Notes under the pieces: model-generated
Seen by the model: only the letters and a program-made list of their open reading frames with translations
Told to the model about the DNA's origin: nothing
Database searches by the model: none
Translations under genes and position numbers: made by a program
Assembly: GCA_018780265.1 (NCBI GenBank)
Contig: JADMJV010000077.1
Span: forward strand, 1-42,250
DNA from: a bacterium
Lineage (GTDB): Bacteria > Vulcanimicrobiota > Xenobia > Xenobiales > JADMJV01
DNA length: 42,250 nucleotides
Direction: 5' to 3'
In this document: positions 1-8,535 of the stretch, piece by piece
How positions within the stretch are numbered: the first letter of the stretch is position 1
Layout: every line of letters starts with the position of its first letter

Positions 1-409
1 GGGCTCAGTACCTGCTGCCGCACCTACCAGGGAGATGCCCCCCTGAACGGTTACGCTGAATCGCACTCGCGTTGTTCCCTGGTCCGGGTGTTGTCTGCTT
101 CAATTCGGCGGCCATGGGCCAGCCTGTACCCCGCCAAGGAAATTTGTAAGCCTGGTATCCGAAAGTTTTTTCTATCTCAGCATGGCTGTCGTAAGCTCAC
201 GATTGATCTTCATCTGCTGTGGTCTCCTAAACCAGCAGCCTACAGACGACCTGTCACTTGCCCGTCACGTCAGCGTGAAAACAGACATTCCTCCTGCCCC
301 GAAGATGTAAAGCGTGGGTCGACACGAAAGGTCGAAGCATGGAGCCGGCCTTCAACCAACCTCTCCGCTTATTCGCCTGGCTCTTTGTCCGGATCGAGAA
401 GTCGGCCCC
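1..409. other. Non-coding or unassigned leader region upstream of the kinase operon
   Basis: No convincing gene is seen here. Frame +1 is open from base 1 to 558, but its translation is rich in Arg, Ser and Pro, has no recognisable motif and runs into the kinase gene, so it looks like a chance opening. A perfect 8-base inverted repeat (ACCAGGGA at 26-33, TCCCTGGT at 76-83) encloses 42 bases. It could be part of a structured RNA or the end of an upstream transcript. It did not match the SRP RNA, 6S, tmRNA or RNase P signatures I know. The kinase promoter must lie here, but no clear -35/-10 pair was found. Confidence 0.4.
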
Positions 410-3400
410 ATGATGGACGACTACCGAATCCTCGATGTGCTTGGTACGGGTGGCATGGGCACCGTATACCGGGTTCGTCACCTGCCCAGCAACCAGGTGC
501 AGGCCCTCAAAAAACTTCACCCTCACCTGATAGAACCATTGGACCGGGCCCGCTTTGAGCGCGAGTTTCGGCTCTGCGAAAAGCTACACCATCCTCTTTT
601 TCTCAATGTTTTCAACCTGCACGAGTCAGAGGCGTCGACCTTCTATACCATGGAATTCGTGGAAGGCGAGACGCTCGACCAGTTTCTCAAAAGGCTCCGC
701 CTGTCGATGCCCTGGGATGGCTGGCTGGAAAGGCTCCACGAAATCGTCTCGTCGGTGCTCGAAGGTCTGGAGTATTTGCATCAGCAGGGCGTCATTCATC
801 GGGACCTCAAACCGCAAAATATTCTCATCACCACGCAAGGCGAAACAAAGCTCCTGGACCTTGGACTGGCGGGTCAGCATCTGGCCAGTCGCTTGACCGA
901 CAAGGGGACACTGGTGGGCACACCTCACTACATGGCTCCCGAAATGTTGCAAGAAATGGACCTGGACGTGCGCAGCGATCTCTACAGTTTGGGAGTTTTG
1001 CTCTACGAGGCGCTGGGCGACCGCCTGCCCTTCCCCCAGACCGAACTGATGGCGCTGCTTCAAAACCTCATGCTTCAGCCAGCCCCCCCCCTGGAGACAC
1101 TCGGGCCAGTCCCCCGGGGAATGATCGAGTGGGTCATGCGGTTGCTCAGCAAGGACCCCGACCAAAGACCCATCTCGGCGGCCCAAGCCTTGCAGGAGTG
1201 GCGATCGATGTTTTGCAGCGGGGCCAACCTCGATACCGGAAAGGAAATGGTTCTGAGCCTGCTGGCCACACGTATCACCGGCCGCGAGAAAGTGCTGAGC
1301 GAAGCGGTGGGCCTGGTGGCCCAAAAAGTTCGCGTGATCTGCCTGATCGGAGCCGGTGGCTTGGGCAAGTCGCGACTACTCGACGCCCTGGAGCGTCGGC
1401 TCAAAGGGAGTGGTCACAAATGCCATCGACTGCGCCCCACCGGGCTGCGTCAGACGCCCTTTGAACCCTGGGCCAAACTGCTGGGTCAACTTTTGGGACG
1501 CAGCCTGCCGCCGTCGCTGCACGACAGCGGTCCGGCTCTGGCCAGCCTGTTGCCCTGGTTGGGGCCGGCTCGAGGGGGCGATCGCATGGCTCTTTTCTGT
1601 GCTGTGGTCCGCGTGTTGCGCCACACTCTACCCAAAGGCTGGTTGATTCTCGACGACCTCGACCGCTTCGGCGAAGAGGATCTTGACCTGCTGCGCTATC
1701 TGCTCTCTCAGAGAGGCGATCTTCCCCGCATTCTGTGCAGCGCGGACGACCGGTCGTGGTGGTCCTTGGGAATTAGCGGGACCACCATGACGGTGGACCC
1801 ACTCAGCCCCCCTGATCTGGAACGAATGGCCGCGGCCAGCCTGGGCGGTCGCCTCGATGAGGCCCTGGCCCAATGTCTGCAGCGTGAGTCGCAGGGCAAT
1901 CCTCTGGTGGCTCTGGAAATTCTCAAAACCTTGTGTGGGGAGCGTAAACTCACGCGCCAAAATGGTGTCGTGTCGGCACGCGACCTGACCGGTATCTCCC
2001 TACAAGAAGTCTTGCAGCGTCGCATCGCCAAGCTGTCGCCCTTGCAGGTAGAACTGCTTTTCCTCATCGCCTGTGCGCGCGGTCGGCTGACCTTTGACGA
2101 CCTCTACAATGCCACGGGGGAGTCCCCCCACGACCTTTTGAGCGCTCTGGAGCCGCTACTACGCTTTCAAATGCTTAGCGAAGCCTCACAGGGCAGCTAT
2201 GCAATGGCCCCGCACCTGCGTGTCTTCCTGGAAGGCCATCTGCCCAAAGAGAGCTTGCGCGGCTGGCATACTCAACTGGCCCTCAGTCTGACCCACGCCG
2301 GCAATTCCCCCGAACGCGTGGCTTATCACTGGCTACAGGCGGGCTCCCCGGATCGGGCCAGGCAACCCCTGGAGGAGGCCGCTCGTCTCCACCTTCAGGC
2401 TCGCAATTACAGCCGGGCGCTGGCCCTGCTGGATCAACTGCAACAAAGTTCACCGCTCTTGCCAGAACTGCAAGAGAGGCGGGCCGACGCTCTTTTTCGC
2501 TGTCAGCAGAATTCGACCGCTCGCGACCTCTATCTGCAGTTGCCGGACAGCGACCGGCAGCCCCGCTTGCTGCGCAAAATTGCCCGCTGTCAGTGGCGCG
2601 AAGGCGACCTGGCCGCGGCCCACCAAAACACTTTGCGGGCCGCTCAACTGCAGAAGCTAAAATTGCCGTCTCAGTCGTGGGCCAGCCGAATTTGGACTAT
2701 GGGCCGATTCCTTCGTTTACTTTTGGGCAACCACCCTCCCGGTTCCAGGTCCATGCCCGACCAGGAAGAGCGTGTCAAGGGCGAGATGATGTTGAGCCGC
2801 AGCCTGTTTTTCCGTCGACCTTCTGGCTGGCAGACCGACTTTCTGTATCTCATGTTGCGCCAGGTGGGCTGGCGACAGGAGGCCAACCGGCTGGGCCTGC
2901 AAGCCCAACAAGAAATCACATTGGGGACCTGCTACTTATTGGGTCCCCGACCCTTTTTCAGTCAGGCTCGCCATCACCTGGAGCGAGGCGTGGACATCGC
3001 CCTGGGAATGCCCAGTTCTCCGCTACGCGCCGAACTGCTGCTGGACGCCGGTTATCACCTGGTCTCGCTTGGTCACCCCCAGATCGGTCAGATCACACAG
3101 ATCATTTACCAACAAGCCCAACAATTGGGAGACTCTGCCGTAACCATTCAGAGTTGCCATCTGCTGGGCCTGTACCACCGCCTGTCGGGTCGCCTGCTGC
3201 ACAGCCAACAGGCCTATGCCGAAGCGGCCTGGATCGTGGCCGAAAGCAATAACGCTTACGAACGAGAACTGATCCAGACCTACCTGACGATGCTGGCTGC
3301 CACCGCCGGGGGAGCCATTGAAGAACCCAGCACTTCTCCCTTCAGCGGCGGCATTTTTCTGGAACTGCAACAAAAGCTGGCCAGAGCCTACACTGCCTGG

Positions 3401-3808
3401 CGTCAGGGCAAACCTGAACTGGCCTTGAGTCTGACCCAAGCCTCGGCTGGCGACTATCGAGGAGATCTGGTCCACGCTGCCGAACGGAAGCTTCTGCAAG
3501 CCACATGCCAACCTGCATGTCCGCGCGCTCTCCAACAATTGGAGGCCAGCTCTCAAGGAATTTTCCCCTCCTTCGCCTGCGCCGCTTTACGCCTCAAGGC
3601 GGGACAACTGCAGCCCAACGACAGCCTTATTCCATTGCGCCAGGCACTGGGTCTGGCTCGTCGCTGGGATTTTCCCCTCGAGGAAGGCCTGATTCAAGCA
3701 GAACTGGCAATGCTCTATCAGGATCCCATTCGCTATCATTTGGCCGTGACCAAACTGCAAGAAGCAGGCGCCAGTGCACGCCTTCCGGAATCCCCCCCGC
3801 CATGGTAA
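410..3808 (+). CDS. Ser/Thr protein kinase fused to AAA-type ATPase and TPR-like helical repeats
   Basis: This 1132-residue protein resembles PknK/MalT-style signalling proteins. The N-terminal 270 residues are a Hanks-type kinase: glycine loop GTGGMGTVY near residue 12, an invariant-Lys candidate in ALKKL near 35, catalytic HRDLKPQN near 131, DLG replacing DFG near 149, and YMAPEM in the activation segment. A P-loop follows (GAGGLGKS near 314), then a Walker B-like LILDDLDRF near 412, as in STAND/AAA ATPases. The rest is about 500 residues of Ala/Leu/Gln-rich helices typical of TPR scaffolds. ATG 410 (or 413) begins exactly at the usual kinase N-terminus (MMDDYRILDVLG). The open frame extends to 314 without kinase-like sequence, so 410 is preferred. 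The protein probably phosphorylates targets and switches with bound nucleotide. It overlaps the next gene by 7 bases. No membrane segment is seen, so it is likely cytosolic. Confidence 0.9.
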   Translation: MMDDYRILDVLGTGGMGTVYRVRHLPSNQVQALKKLHPHLIEPLDRARFEREFRLCEKLHHPLFLNVFNLHESEASTFYTMEFVEGETLDQFLKRLRLSMPWDGWLERLHEIVSSVLEGLEYLHQQGVIHRDLKPQNILITTQGETKLLDLGLAGQHLASRLTDKGTLVGTPHYMAPEMLQEMDLDVRSDLYSLGVLLYEALGDRLPFPQTELMALLQNLMLQPAPPLETLGPVPRGMIEWVMRLLSKDPDQRPISAAQALQEWRSMFCSGANLDTGKEMVLSLLATRITGREKVLSEAVGLVAQKVRVICLIGAGGLGKSRLLDALERRLKGSGHKCHRLRPTGLRQTPFEPWAKLLGQLLGRSLPPSLHDSGPALASLLPWLGPARGGDRMALFCAVVRVLRHTLPKGWLILDDLDRFGEEDLDLLRYLLSQRGDLPRILCSADDRSWWSLGISGTTMTVDPLSPPDLERMAAASLGGRLDEALAQCLQRESQGNPLVALEILKTLCGERKLTRQNGVVSARDLTGISLQEVLQRRIAKLSPLQVELLFLIACARGRLTFDDLYNATGESPHDLLSALEPLLRFQMLSEASQGSYAMAPHLRVFLEGHLPKESLRGWHTQLALSLTHAGNSPERVAYHWLQAGSPDRARQPLEEAARLHLQARNYSRALALLDQLQQSSPLLPELQERRADALFRCQQNSTARDLYLQLPDSDRQPRLLRKIARCQWREGDLAAAHQNTLRAAQLQKLKLPSQSWASRIWTMGRFLRLLLGNHPPGSRSMPDQEERVKGEMMLSRSLFFRRPSGWQTDFLYLMLRQVGWRQEANRLGLQAQQEITLGTCYLLGPRPFFSQARHHLERGVDIALGMPSSPLRAELLLDAGYHLVSLGHPQIGQITQIIYQQAQQLGDSAVTIQSCHLLGLYHRLSGRLLHSQQAYAEAAWIVAESNNAYERELIQTYLTMLAATAGGAIEEPSTSPFSGGIFLELQQKLARAYTAWRQGKPELALSLTQASAGDYRGDLVHAAERKLLQATCQPACPRALQQLEASSQGIFPSFACAALRLKAGQLQPNDSLIPLRQALGLARRWDFPLEEGLIQAELAMLYQDPIRYHLAVTKLQEAGASARLPESPPPW

Positions 3809-4275
3809 ATGCAATGTATCTGCATGGTCGCGACTCCACCGGAAAGACACGCAAGGCCGAATGGATCAAACAACAAGTCCCCGCCTTGCTCTCGCCCACC
3901 TTTGGCGGCTCACTGGACCACCGTATGGAACAGTTGGCTCCCCTGCTGCAAACAGAATCATGGGTGCTGATAGGGTCTAGTTACGGTGGACTTATGGCCG
4001 CACTATGGACACATCTCCATCCGGGACGAGTAGTGCGCCTGATTCTGCTGGCGCCCGCTCTCCATCACGAAGATTTCGCCCCGACTTTCCCGGTGCTTAC
4101 GCCCACACTGCTTATCCATGGCCAGGCCGATACGGTAGTCCCGCCCGATCCGGTGGAAGAAAAGGCGCGACGGGCCTTTGCCAATCTCACGGTATGGCGG
4201 GTCCAAGACGACCATCGGCTGCTGGGCACCTGTGAATCCCTGACCTGGCCCGCACTGATCGAGTCCGGTTGGTGA
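3802..4275 (+). CDS. Small alpha/beta hydrolase (esterase/lysophospholipase-like)
   Basis: A 157-residue single-domain hydrolase. The nucleophile elbow is visible as GSSYGG (GxSxG) near residue 55, after an early strand with MYLHGRDS. IHGQADTVVPPD supplies the acid loop (Asp) and QDDHRLLG the catalytic His, in the order Ser-Asp-His expected for the fold. The size is close to short YqiA-like esterases. It starts inside the end of the kinase gene (ATG 3802, 7-base overlap), so translation is probably coupled. A second ATG at 3814 (MYLHG) is possible. No signal peptide is seen, so it is cytoplasmic. The substrate is not predictable. Confidence 0.85.
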   Translation: MVNAMYLHGRDSTGKTRKAEWIKQQVPALLSPTFGGSLDHRMEQLAPLLQTESWVLIGSSYGGLMAALWTHLHPGRVVRLILLAPALHHEDFAPTFPVLTPTLLIHGQADTVVPPDPVEEKARRAFANLTVWRVQDDHRLLGTCESLTWPALIESGW

Positions 4276-4322
4276 TTTTTCAGATTTTTTTGAGGGACAC
4301 GATTCAAAGGTAGACCTACAGT

Positions 4323-5192
4323 ATGTTTGAGCAACTCTTATCCCAAGAGCCGTTGTTGAGTTTCGACAAGGTCCAATCCGTGTTGCGTAGCCGTTCCTAT
4401 GCCTTCAAGGGTCTGCAAACCATCGCGCTGCAGGCGGTAGTCGGCAGCGAAGGCCGGGCCCAAGATTTTGCCCGCAACTTTCGACCGCAAGGGCATCATC
4501 TGCATCGCCTTCGCCAACTCTCCCTAACAGGCTCGCCCGACCCCATCGAAGTATTTCAAATGGATCAGGTCTATTTCATTCGCGACGGCCACCATCGCGT
4601 GGCCCTGGCCCGCAGTCGGCGAGCAACGACCATTCAGGCACTGGTCACGGAAATCACCGTGCGCGCCGAAATTACCGCCCAACTGGCCGGAGACGAGGTC
4701 ATGCTGCGGGCTCAGTTGAGCCACTTCTTGCAAGAGACCAACCTGGACGAACACCGTCCTGAAACCGATTTTCGCTTAAATCAGTCTGAGCTGTATGCCA
4801 GCCTGCTAGAGCACATCGAGGTTCACCGCTACTACCTGGGCAGCCAGTATCGTCGGCAGTTCACTTTGATAGAGGCAGCCGCCAGTTGGCACGACCAGAT
4901 CTACCTGCCACTGCTGCAGGTCATTCAAGACAGCGGGGCGCCTCACCAGTTTCCTAAGCGCACCCAGGCCGAATTGTACCTGTGGCTGACCTATCACCGC
5001 GAAGAACTACGCTGTCGAGGAGAGTATGCAGGCGACGAGGAGGTAGCGGCAGCCTTGGTGGAGCGTTTCAGCGAACGGCCTCTGCAAGGAATCGTCAAGC
5101 GAGCCCGGCGGGTATGGCGAGCCGCCTGGCAGGCCGCCTGGGAAAAACCCGAGCCGCCCGGAGAAAAAAAACGACCGCCTAATCCGGGGTAA
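4323..5192 (+). CDS. ParB-like N-terminal domain protein
   Basis: A 289-residue protein. Residues 75-105 carry the ParB/sulfiredoxin-fold signature: a preceding strand (IEVFQMDQVYFI) followed by RDGHHRVALARS, close to the RDGHHRvaVA motif of ParB-like regulators and DUF4032-type proteins. The remaining 190 residues are helical and charged with no motif I recognise. The C-terminus is Lys/Pro rich. It probably binds DNA or a nucleotide, but a chromosome-partition role is not implied because no parA and no parS-like sites are nearby. It lies 47 bases after the hydrolase on the same strand. Its 3' end overlaps the convergent thioredoxin gene by 14 bases. Confidence 0.7.
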   Translation: MFEQLLSQEPLLSFDKVQSVLRSRSYAFKGLQTIALQAVVGSEGRAQDFARNFRPQGHHLHRLRQLSLTGSPDPIEVFQMDQVYFIRDGHHRVALARSRRATTIQALVTEITVRAEITAQLAGDEVMLRAQLSHFLQETNLDEHRPETDFRLNQSELYASLLEHIEVHRYYLGSQYRRQFTLIEAAASWHDQIYLPLLQVIQDSGAPHQFPKRTQAELYLWLTYHREELRCRGEYAGDEEVAAALVERFSERPLQGIVKRARRVWRAAWQAAWEKPEPPGEKKRPPNPG

Positions 5193-5622
5193 AACCTTGG
5201 ACGGACGACAACATCCAATTCCGCAGTTGTGGGTAACTCATGGCCCCGCTTTGGCGGGCCCTTTCTTTTCCGCCCGAGAAGGCAATCAGGGTGGGAATGC
5301 CCCGAATACTGAAGCGCTCGCCCACTTCAGGGTGCTTTTCTGTATCGACTTTGAGATAGAGAGCGCCTGCCGGCTGCTGACGAGCATACTCCTCATATAC
5401 GGGGGCGAAACGGAGACAGGGTCCGCACCAGGGCGCCCAAAAATCGACGATCACCGGAATCGGTGAGGAACGGACAGCCAGTTCCAGAGAATCTTTGTCC
5501 ACGGCCAGCACCGGACAGACATCCAGTTCCTTCTTGCACCTACCACAGCGGGGACCATCCGCGAGCCGCTCCAGGGGCACGCGATGGAGGGATCGGCAAC
5601 ACAACAGGTAACGGTTTGCCAT
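5179..5622 (-). CDS. trxC: Thioredoxin of the TrxC (thioredoxin 2) type with N-terminal zinc ribbon
   Basis: This 147-residue protein aligns along its length with E. coli thioredoxin 2. The catalytic motif is FWAPWCGPC near residue 62-70, the cis-Pro motif is RGIPTLIAF, and the zinc ribbon contains CGRCKKEL near 26. It reduces disulfides in the cytoplasm. The first cysteine pair of the ribbon is odd: family members have CxxC, while here two cysteines are adjacent (LLCCRSL), so the first ligand is displaced and zinc binding may be altered. The start codon overlaps the methyltransferase stop (TGATG), implying coupled translation. It converges on and slightly overlaps the ParB-like gene. Confidence 0.92.
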   Translation of the reverse strand: MANRYLLCCRSLHRVPLERLADGPRCGRCKKELDVCPVLAVDKDSLELAVRSSPIPVIVDFWAPWCGPCLRFAPVYEEYARQQPAGALYLKVDTEKHPEVGERFSIRGIPTLIAFSGGKERARQSGAMSYPQLRNWMLSSVQGFTPD

Positions 5623-6479
5623 CAGCGTTTGCGCGCAGCGCGAAGGCGGGCCAGTTTATTCTGCAACCAATCCACTTCAAAGACCAGTTCTTTCTCGGTG
5701 GCGGGACGGGCAATGAAAATCATCTCTCCACCCATCTCCCCGACCGGCTGTCGATCATAACCACCAAACAGTTCGTGGACCCTAAAGTTGGCCCGATGCA
5801 GCAGGTGGTGCATCTCCCAACGAAAGAACCAGCGCTGACTGATGGTTACCATTCGCCGGTCGACCACGGCCCCGCTGGGGTCGACCCGGTCATAAAAACG
5901 CTCTTCTTGCATCATTTGAGTTCGATGCACGTAGTTGGTGGCCGAACTCAAGTATACTTTGTGACCTGTGATGGGGTCCGTGTAGTCACCCCCATGCTGA
6001 CGAATCAGCGGCACGGTGTTGTCGTTGCGCTGAACCAGAGCGATCATGTCGATGTCATAAAGATTGATGATCAGGCGACCATTGGGACTTAGATGGCGAT
6101 GGATGGAATCCAGGCAGTTGAGTTGGTCCTCCTCGTGATGCAGATGCATAAACTCGCGAAAGGGCAGGTAAATCAGGCCGAACTCCTGATCCAGGTCAAA
6201 TTCGCGCATATCGCCTTCGAGCAACTTGACCCGCCGGGCCACATCGGCGGGAAGCTCGGCCAGTTTGGCGCGGGCCTTATCCAGCATAGGGCCGCACATA
6301 TCCAGTCCCCACACCGGACATCCCGCCTGGGCCAGAGCGAAAAGAATACGTCCTGTGCCACAGCCTAACTCCAACGCAGGGGGATTACAACGGCGACCCC
6401 AGCGCACATAAAACTGAGCGTCATCGGTGTAGTCTCGGTATTCATCGTCATAGATGTGAGAGTAGGCTTGATAGTCCAT
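5622..6479 (-). CDS. SAM-dependent class I methyltransferase
   Basis: A 285-residue methyltransferase. The SAM-binding motif I is ALELGCGTGRILFAL, followed by WGLDMCGPMLDKAR (acidic residue binding the ribose) and LLEGDMREFDLDQEFGLIYLP (motifs II/III). The N-terminal YSHIYDDEY start is typical of small-molecule methyltransferases. The first ATG with this sequence is at 6479; a longer frame to 6500 adds only seven residues. The substrate is unknown. The gene is divergent from the next one at 6483, only three bases away, so the two share a very short or overlapping control region. It is coupled to trxC downstream. Confidence 0.88.
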   Translation of the reverse strand: MDYQAYSHIYDDEYRDYTDDAQFYVRWGRRCNPPALELGCGTGRILFALAQAGCPVWGLDMCGPMLDKARAKLAELPADVARRVKLLEGDMREFDLDQEFGLIYLPFREFMHLHHEEDQLNCLDSIHRHLSPNGRLIINLYDIDMIALVQRNDNTVPLIRQHGGDYTDPITGHKVYLSSATNYVHRTQMMQEERFYDRVDPSGAVVDRRMVTISQRWFFRWEMHHLLHRANFRVHELFGGYDRQPVGEMGGEMIFIARPATEKELVFEVDWLQNKLARLRAARKR

Positions 6480-6482
6480 CGT

Positions 6483-7004
6483 ATGCGGTTCTCTTCGCAA
6501 GGACGTTTTACCCCCGACCCCAAAGCTATGCTTATGGAAAGTCTACTGCGCGAAGTCCCGGAAGAGTTGCTCCACCAGCCCCATCACCCCCTCAGCGAGC
6601 AGGAAGCTCAAGAGCAACTCGATAGCATGTCAGCCCTGGTCGAGCAGGTTCTGGCCACCGACAACCAGCAAGGGGATGTATCCGAGCAGTTTGATCTGGA
6701 CCCTCGGCCGGGCCACATTTTGCTGCGCAACAACGTCTTGCAAGGGCACGTCTACGACAATCTTGAGGAAGCCGAAGCCAACTTCAAGGGCAGCCCCGAG
6801 CAAGGCGTTCTGGAGTGCAAGTTGCGCCGATTTTCCCCGCAAGGCGGCCTGATTCGCGTAGAGGTGCTCAAAGCTCAATCGACGGCTGACCATGTGGATC
6901 TGTTCAGAAGGGTCTGGAAGCTGGAGGCCGGCGACCGCATTACCTATTTTCATATCGACCGCCACCAACTCGAGCGGTCCTATTCGCAGAGCCTGCCGGG
7001 CTAA
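6483..7004 (+). CDS. Conserved-looking protein of unknown function
   Basis: 173 residues if started at ATG 6483; ATG 6528 or 6534 (MLMESLLREVPEELL) are alternatives, and no start has a good Shine-Dalgarno. The protein is acidic, with a helical N-terminal half and a second half that reads as beta strands (GHILLRNNVL, LIRVEVLKAQ, DRITYFHIDR). No catalytic motif, membrane segment or signal peptide is seen. It lies 34 bases before the GGDEF-domain gene in the same direction and probably shares its transcript, so a link to signalling is possible but unproven. Confidence 0.6.
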   Translation: MRFSSQGRFTPDPKAMLMESLLREVPEELLHQPHHPLSEQEAQEQLDSMSALVEQVLATDNQQGDVSEQFDLDPRPGHILLRNNVLQGHVYDNLEEAEANFKGSPEQGVLECKLRRFSPQGGLIRVEVLKAQSTADHVDLFRRVWKLEAGDRITYFHIDRHQLERSYSQSLPG

Positions 7005-7025
7005 ACTCGTGAACTTAAGGACTGT

Positions 7026-7030
7026 GGAGG
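7026..7030 (+). promoter_or_regulatory. Shine-Dalgarno fixing the GTG start at 7039
   Basis: GGAGG lies 8 bases before GTG 7039. The frame is open further upstream to 6892, but that part overlaps the preceding gene in another frame. The only strong ribosome site supports GTG 7039 as the start. Confidence 0.65.
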
Positions 7031-7038
7031 AAAAGGCC

Positions 7039-8535
7039 GTGGGGGCCCTGGCTGGCCTATCGGTGTTGGCCGATGAACCGATGCGCATCGCCAACGTCCT
7101 GGCTCAACGCTCGGTGGGCCTACAACCCGATGTATCACGCCTGCTGGCCCACCTCAACACCCGCCAACTGGGAGCCTCCAACAGCACCATCCGCTACCGG
7201 TGGGAGCTGTCCCATCGACGGTGCGATCCGCCCGCCTATGCCGGCCCTATCGAGAACTGGAAGACCTGGCGGCCCCTCGAGCAACCGGTGTTTGAGCAGG
7301 ACGCTGTGGTTTTTGAAGAGCGTCTGACCATACCCATCTTGATTGCCGACGCCAGCGAACTCCTTGACGAAATCGCCCGTCAGCCGACTCCCGGCCATGT
7401 GCGCCTGAGTCTGGTGAGTGGCAAAGCCGAGCCTGCTCCTCCACTGCTGGCCGCCGCCATGCTGGCCGAAGCGGAGCCTGTGCTGCGCAAAGACCTGGCC
7501 TTTTTTGTGCAGATGCTCAACGCCTGGGTAGATACGTTTGCCCTCTTTTGCCTGGCCCAGAGACCGCGAGCCATGGCCCGCCATCGCCCTATCGCCCTGG
7601 CCATCACCGCCTCCTACGCCTCGGCCGCCCAGCCGGGCTATCTGGAGGGAACCCGCTTCCCTTTTCACGGTGTCCCCCTGGTTTCAGCCACCGCCCACCT
7701 GGCCGCCGGACTGCTGGCCCTGGGAACGGAATTTGGGCTGCTGGGGCGTCTGGTCACCTGGTTGAGTCGAGCGATTCAACCTTGCGGGGGTTTTCGCGAC
7801 GGCGAAGAGCCCACCGATGTGTTGACCACCCTGGCAGCCGCCCAGGTGTTGGCAGGGCTGGATCCCAGCTTCAACCCGGCTCCCACGGCTGCGTTCTTGA
7901 TGAGTAAACAGGACCGGCAAGGCTTTTTCCGGGCTCTGGGCCCAGAAGTGCCCTGGCTGACGGCGCTGGTGCTGATCTGGCTGCGCCAGGCCGAACAACA
8001 GTTTTGGCAGCGTTTCCACTGGCCCCATCCCAACGACAGCAATACCGATCGCAAAACGGGGCTGGCCGGTTTCACCTACTTTCTGGAATTGTGCGATCTG
8101 ATTGCCCACTGCCCCTGTCTGGCCACCGCTACCATGCCCTTTGCCTTCATCGATCTGGTGGGCTTTCGGGCTTTCAACAACCAGTGTGGCCAGGACGCTG
8201 GCGACCAGGCGCTGGAGGCCTGCGCGGCCGCTCTAGAAGAGTTGCCCGGCGTAAAAATTGTGCGCGACGGAGGGGATGAATTCTTGGTGATTGGTGCTCC
8301 GGGGCGTAACCCACTGATGGGCGATTTGGTGCAACTCAGGGCCGACTGGCCAGCCAAATTCCAGGCCCGTTTCGGTCCCGATGTGCCGCTGGTGCGCATG
8401 CGGGCCCTGGTGGGATTTGTGGCCGGCAAGCGGCTGCGAGATGCCCGCGAAACATTAGGACGACGCATCGGCGAACTGAAAAACGTGAAGGAAAATCACG
8501 GGGCGGTCATTCGTGACATCGGGGCTATTGCCTGA
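7039..8535 (+). CDS. GGDEF-domain protein with alpha-helical toroid-like central region
   Basis: 498 residues. The last 165 residues form a GGDEF (diguanylate cyclase-type) domain: TDRKTGLAGFTYFLE, an IDLVGFRAFNN strand in place of the usual D-hDxFKxxND, then VRDGGDEFLVIG with an intact GGDEF loop. The domain has drifted elsewhere, so it may make or only bind c-di-GMP/GTP. The middle (about 190-330) is Ala/Leu rich with CGGFRDGEEPTDVLTTLAAA. This recalls the Gly-Gly-Phe turns of prenyltransferase/squalene-cyclase alpha-alpha toroids, which would be an unusual partner for GGDEF. No transmembrane segment is obvious. GTG 7039 is chosen on its ribosome site. The 3' end overlaps the convergent gene by 11 bases. 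Confidence 0.75.
   Translation: MGALAGLSVLADEPMRIANVLAQRSVGLQPDVSRLLAHLNTRQLGASNSTIRYRWELSHRRCDPPAYAGPIENWKTWRPLEQPVFEQDAVVFEERLTIPILIADASELLDEIARQPTPGHVRLSLVSGKAEPAPPLLAAAMLAEAEPVLRKDLAFFVQMLNAWVDTFALFCLAQRPRAMARHRPIALAITASYASAAQPGYLEGTRFPFHGVPLVSATAHLAAGLLALGTEFGLLGRLVTWLSRAIQPCGGFRDGEEPTDVLTTLAAAQVLAGLDPSFNPAPTAAFLMSKQDRQGFFRALGPEVPWLTALVLIWLRQAEQQFWQRFHWPHPNDSNTDRKTGLAGFTYFLELCDLIAHCPCLATATMPFAFIDLVGFRAFNNQCGQDAGDQALEACAAALEELPGVKIVRDGGDEFLVIGAPGRNPLMGDLVQLRADWPAKFQARFGPDVPLVRMRALVGFVAGKRLRDARETLGRRIGELKNVKENHGAVIRDIGAIA

Noticed and set aside
1..110. Possible SRP or other housekeeping RNA end around the ACCAGGGA hairpin
   Set aside because: The conserved SRP loop sequence (GGAAG...AGCAG at correct spacing) is missing on both strands, and no other RNA signature fits.
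1..558. 186-codon frame open in +1 from the window edge
   Set aside because: The translation is Arg/Ser/Pro-rich without motif, ends inside the kinase gene and lacks a ribosome site for its ATG; it looks like a chance opening in GC-rich DNA.
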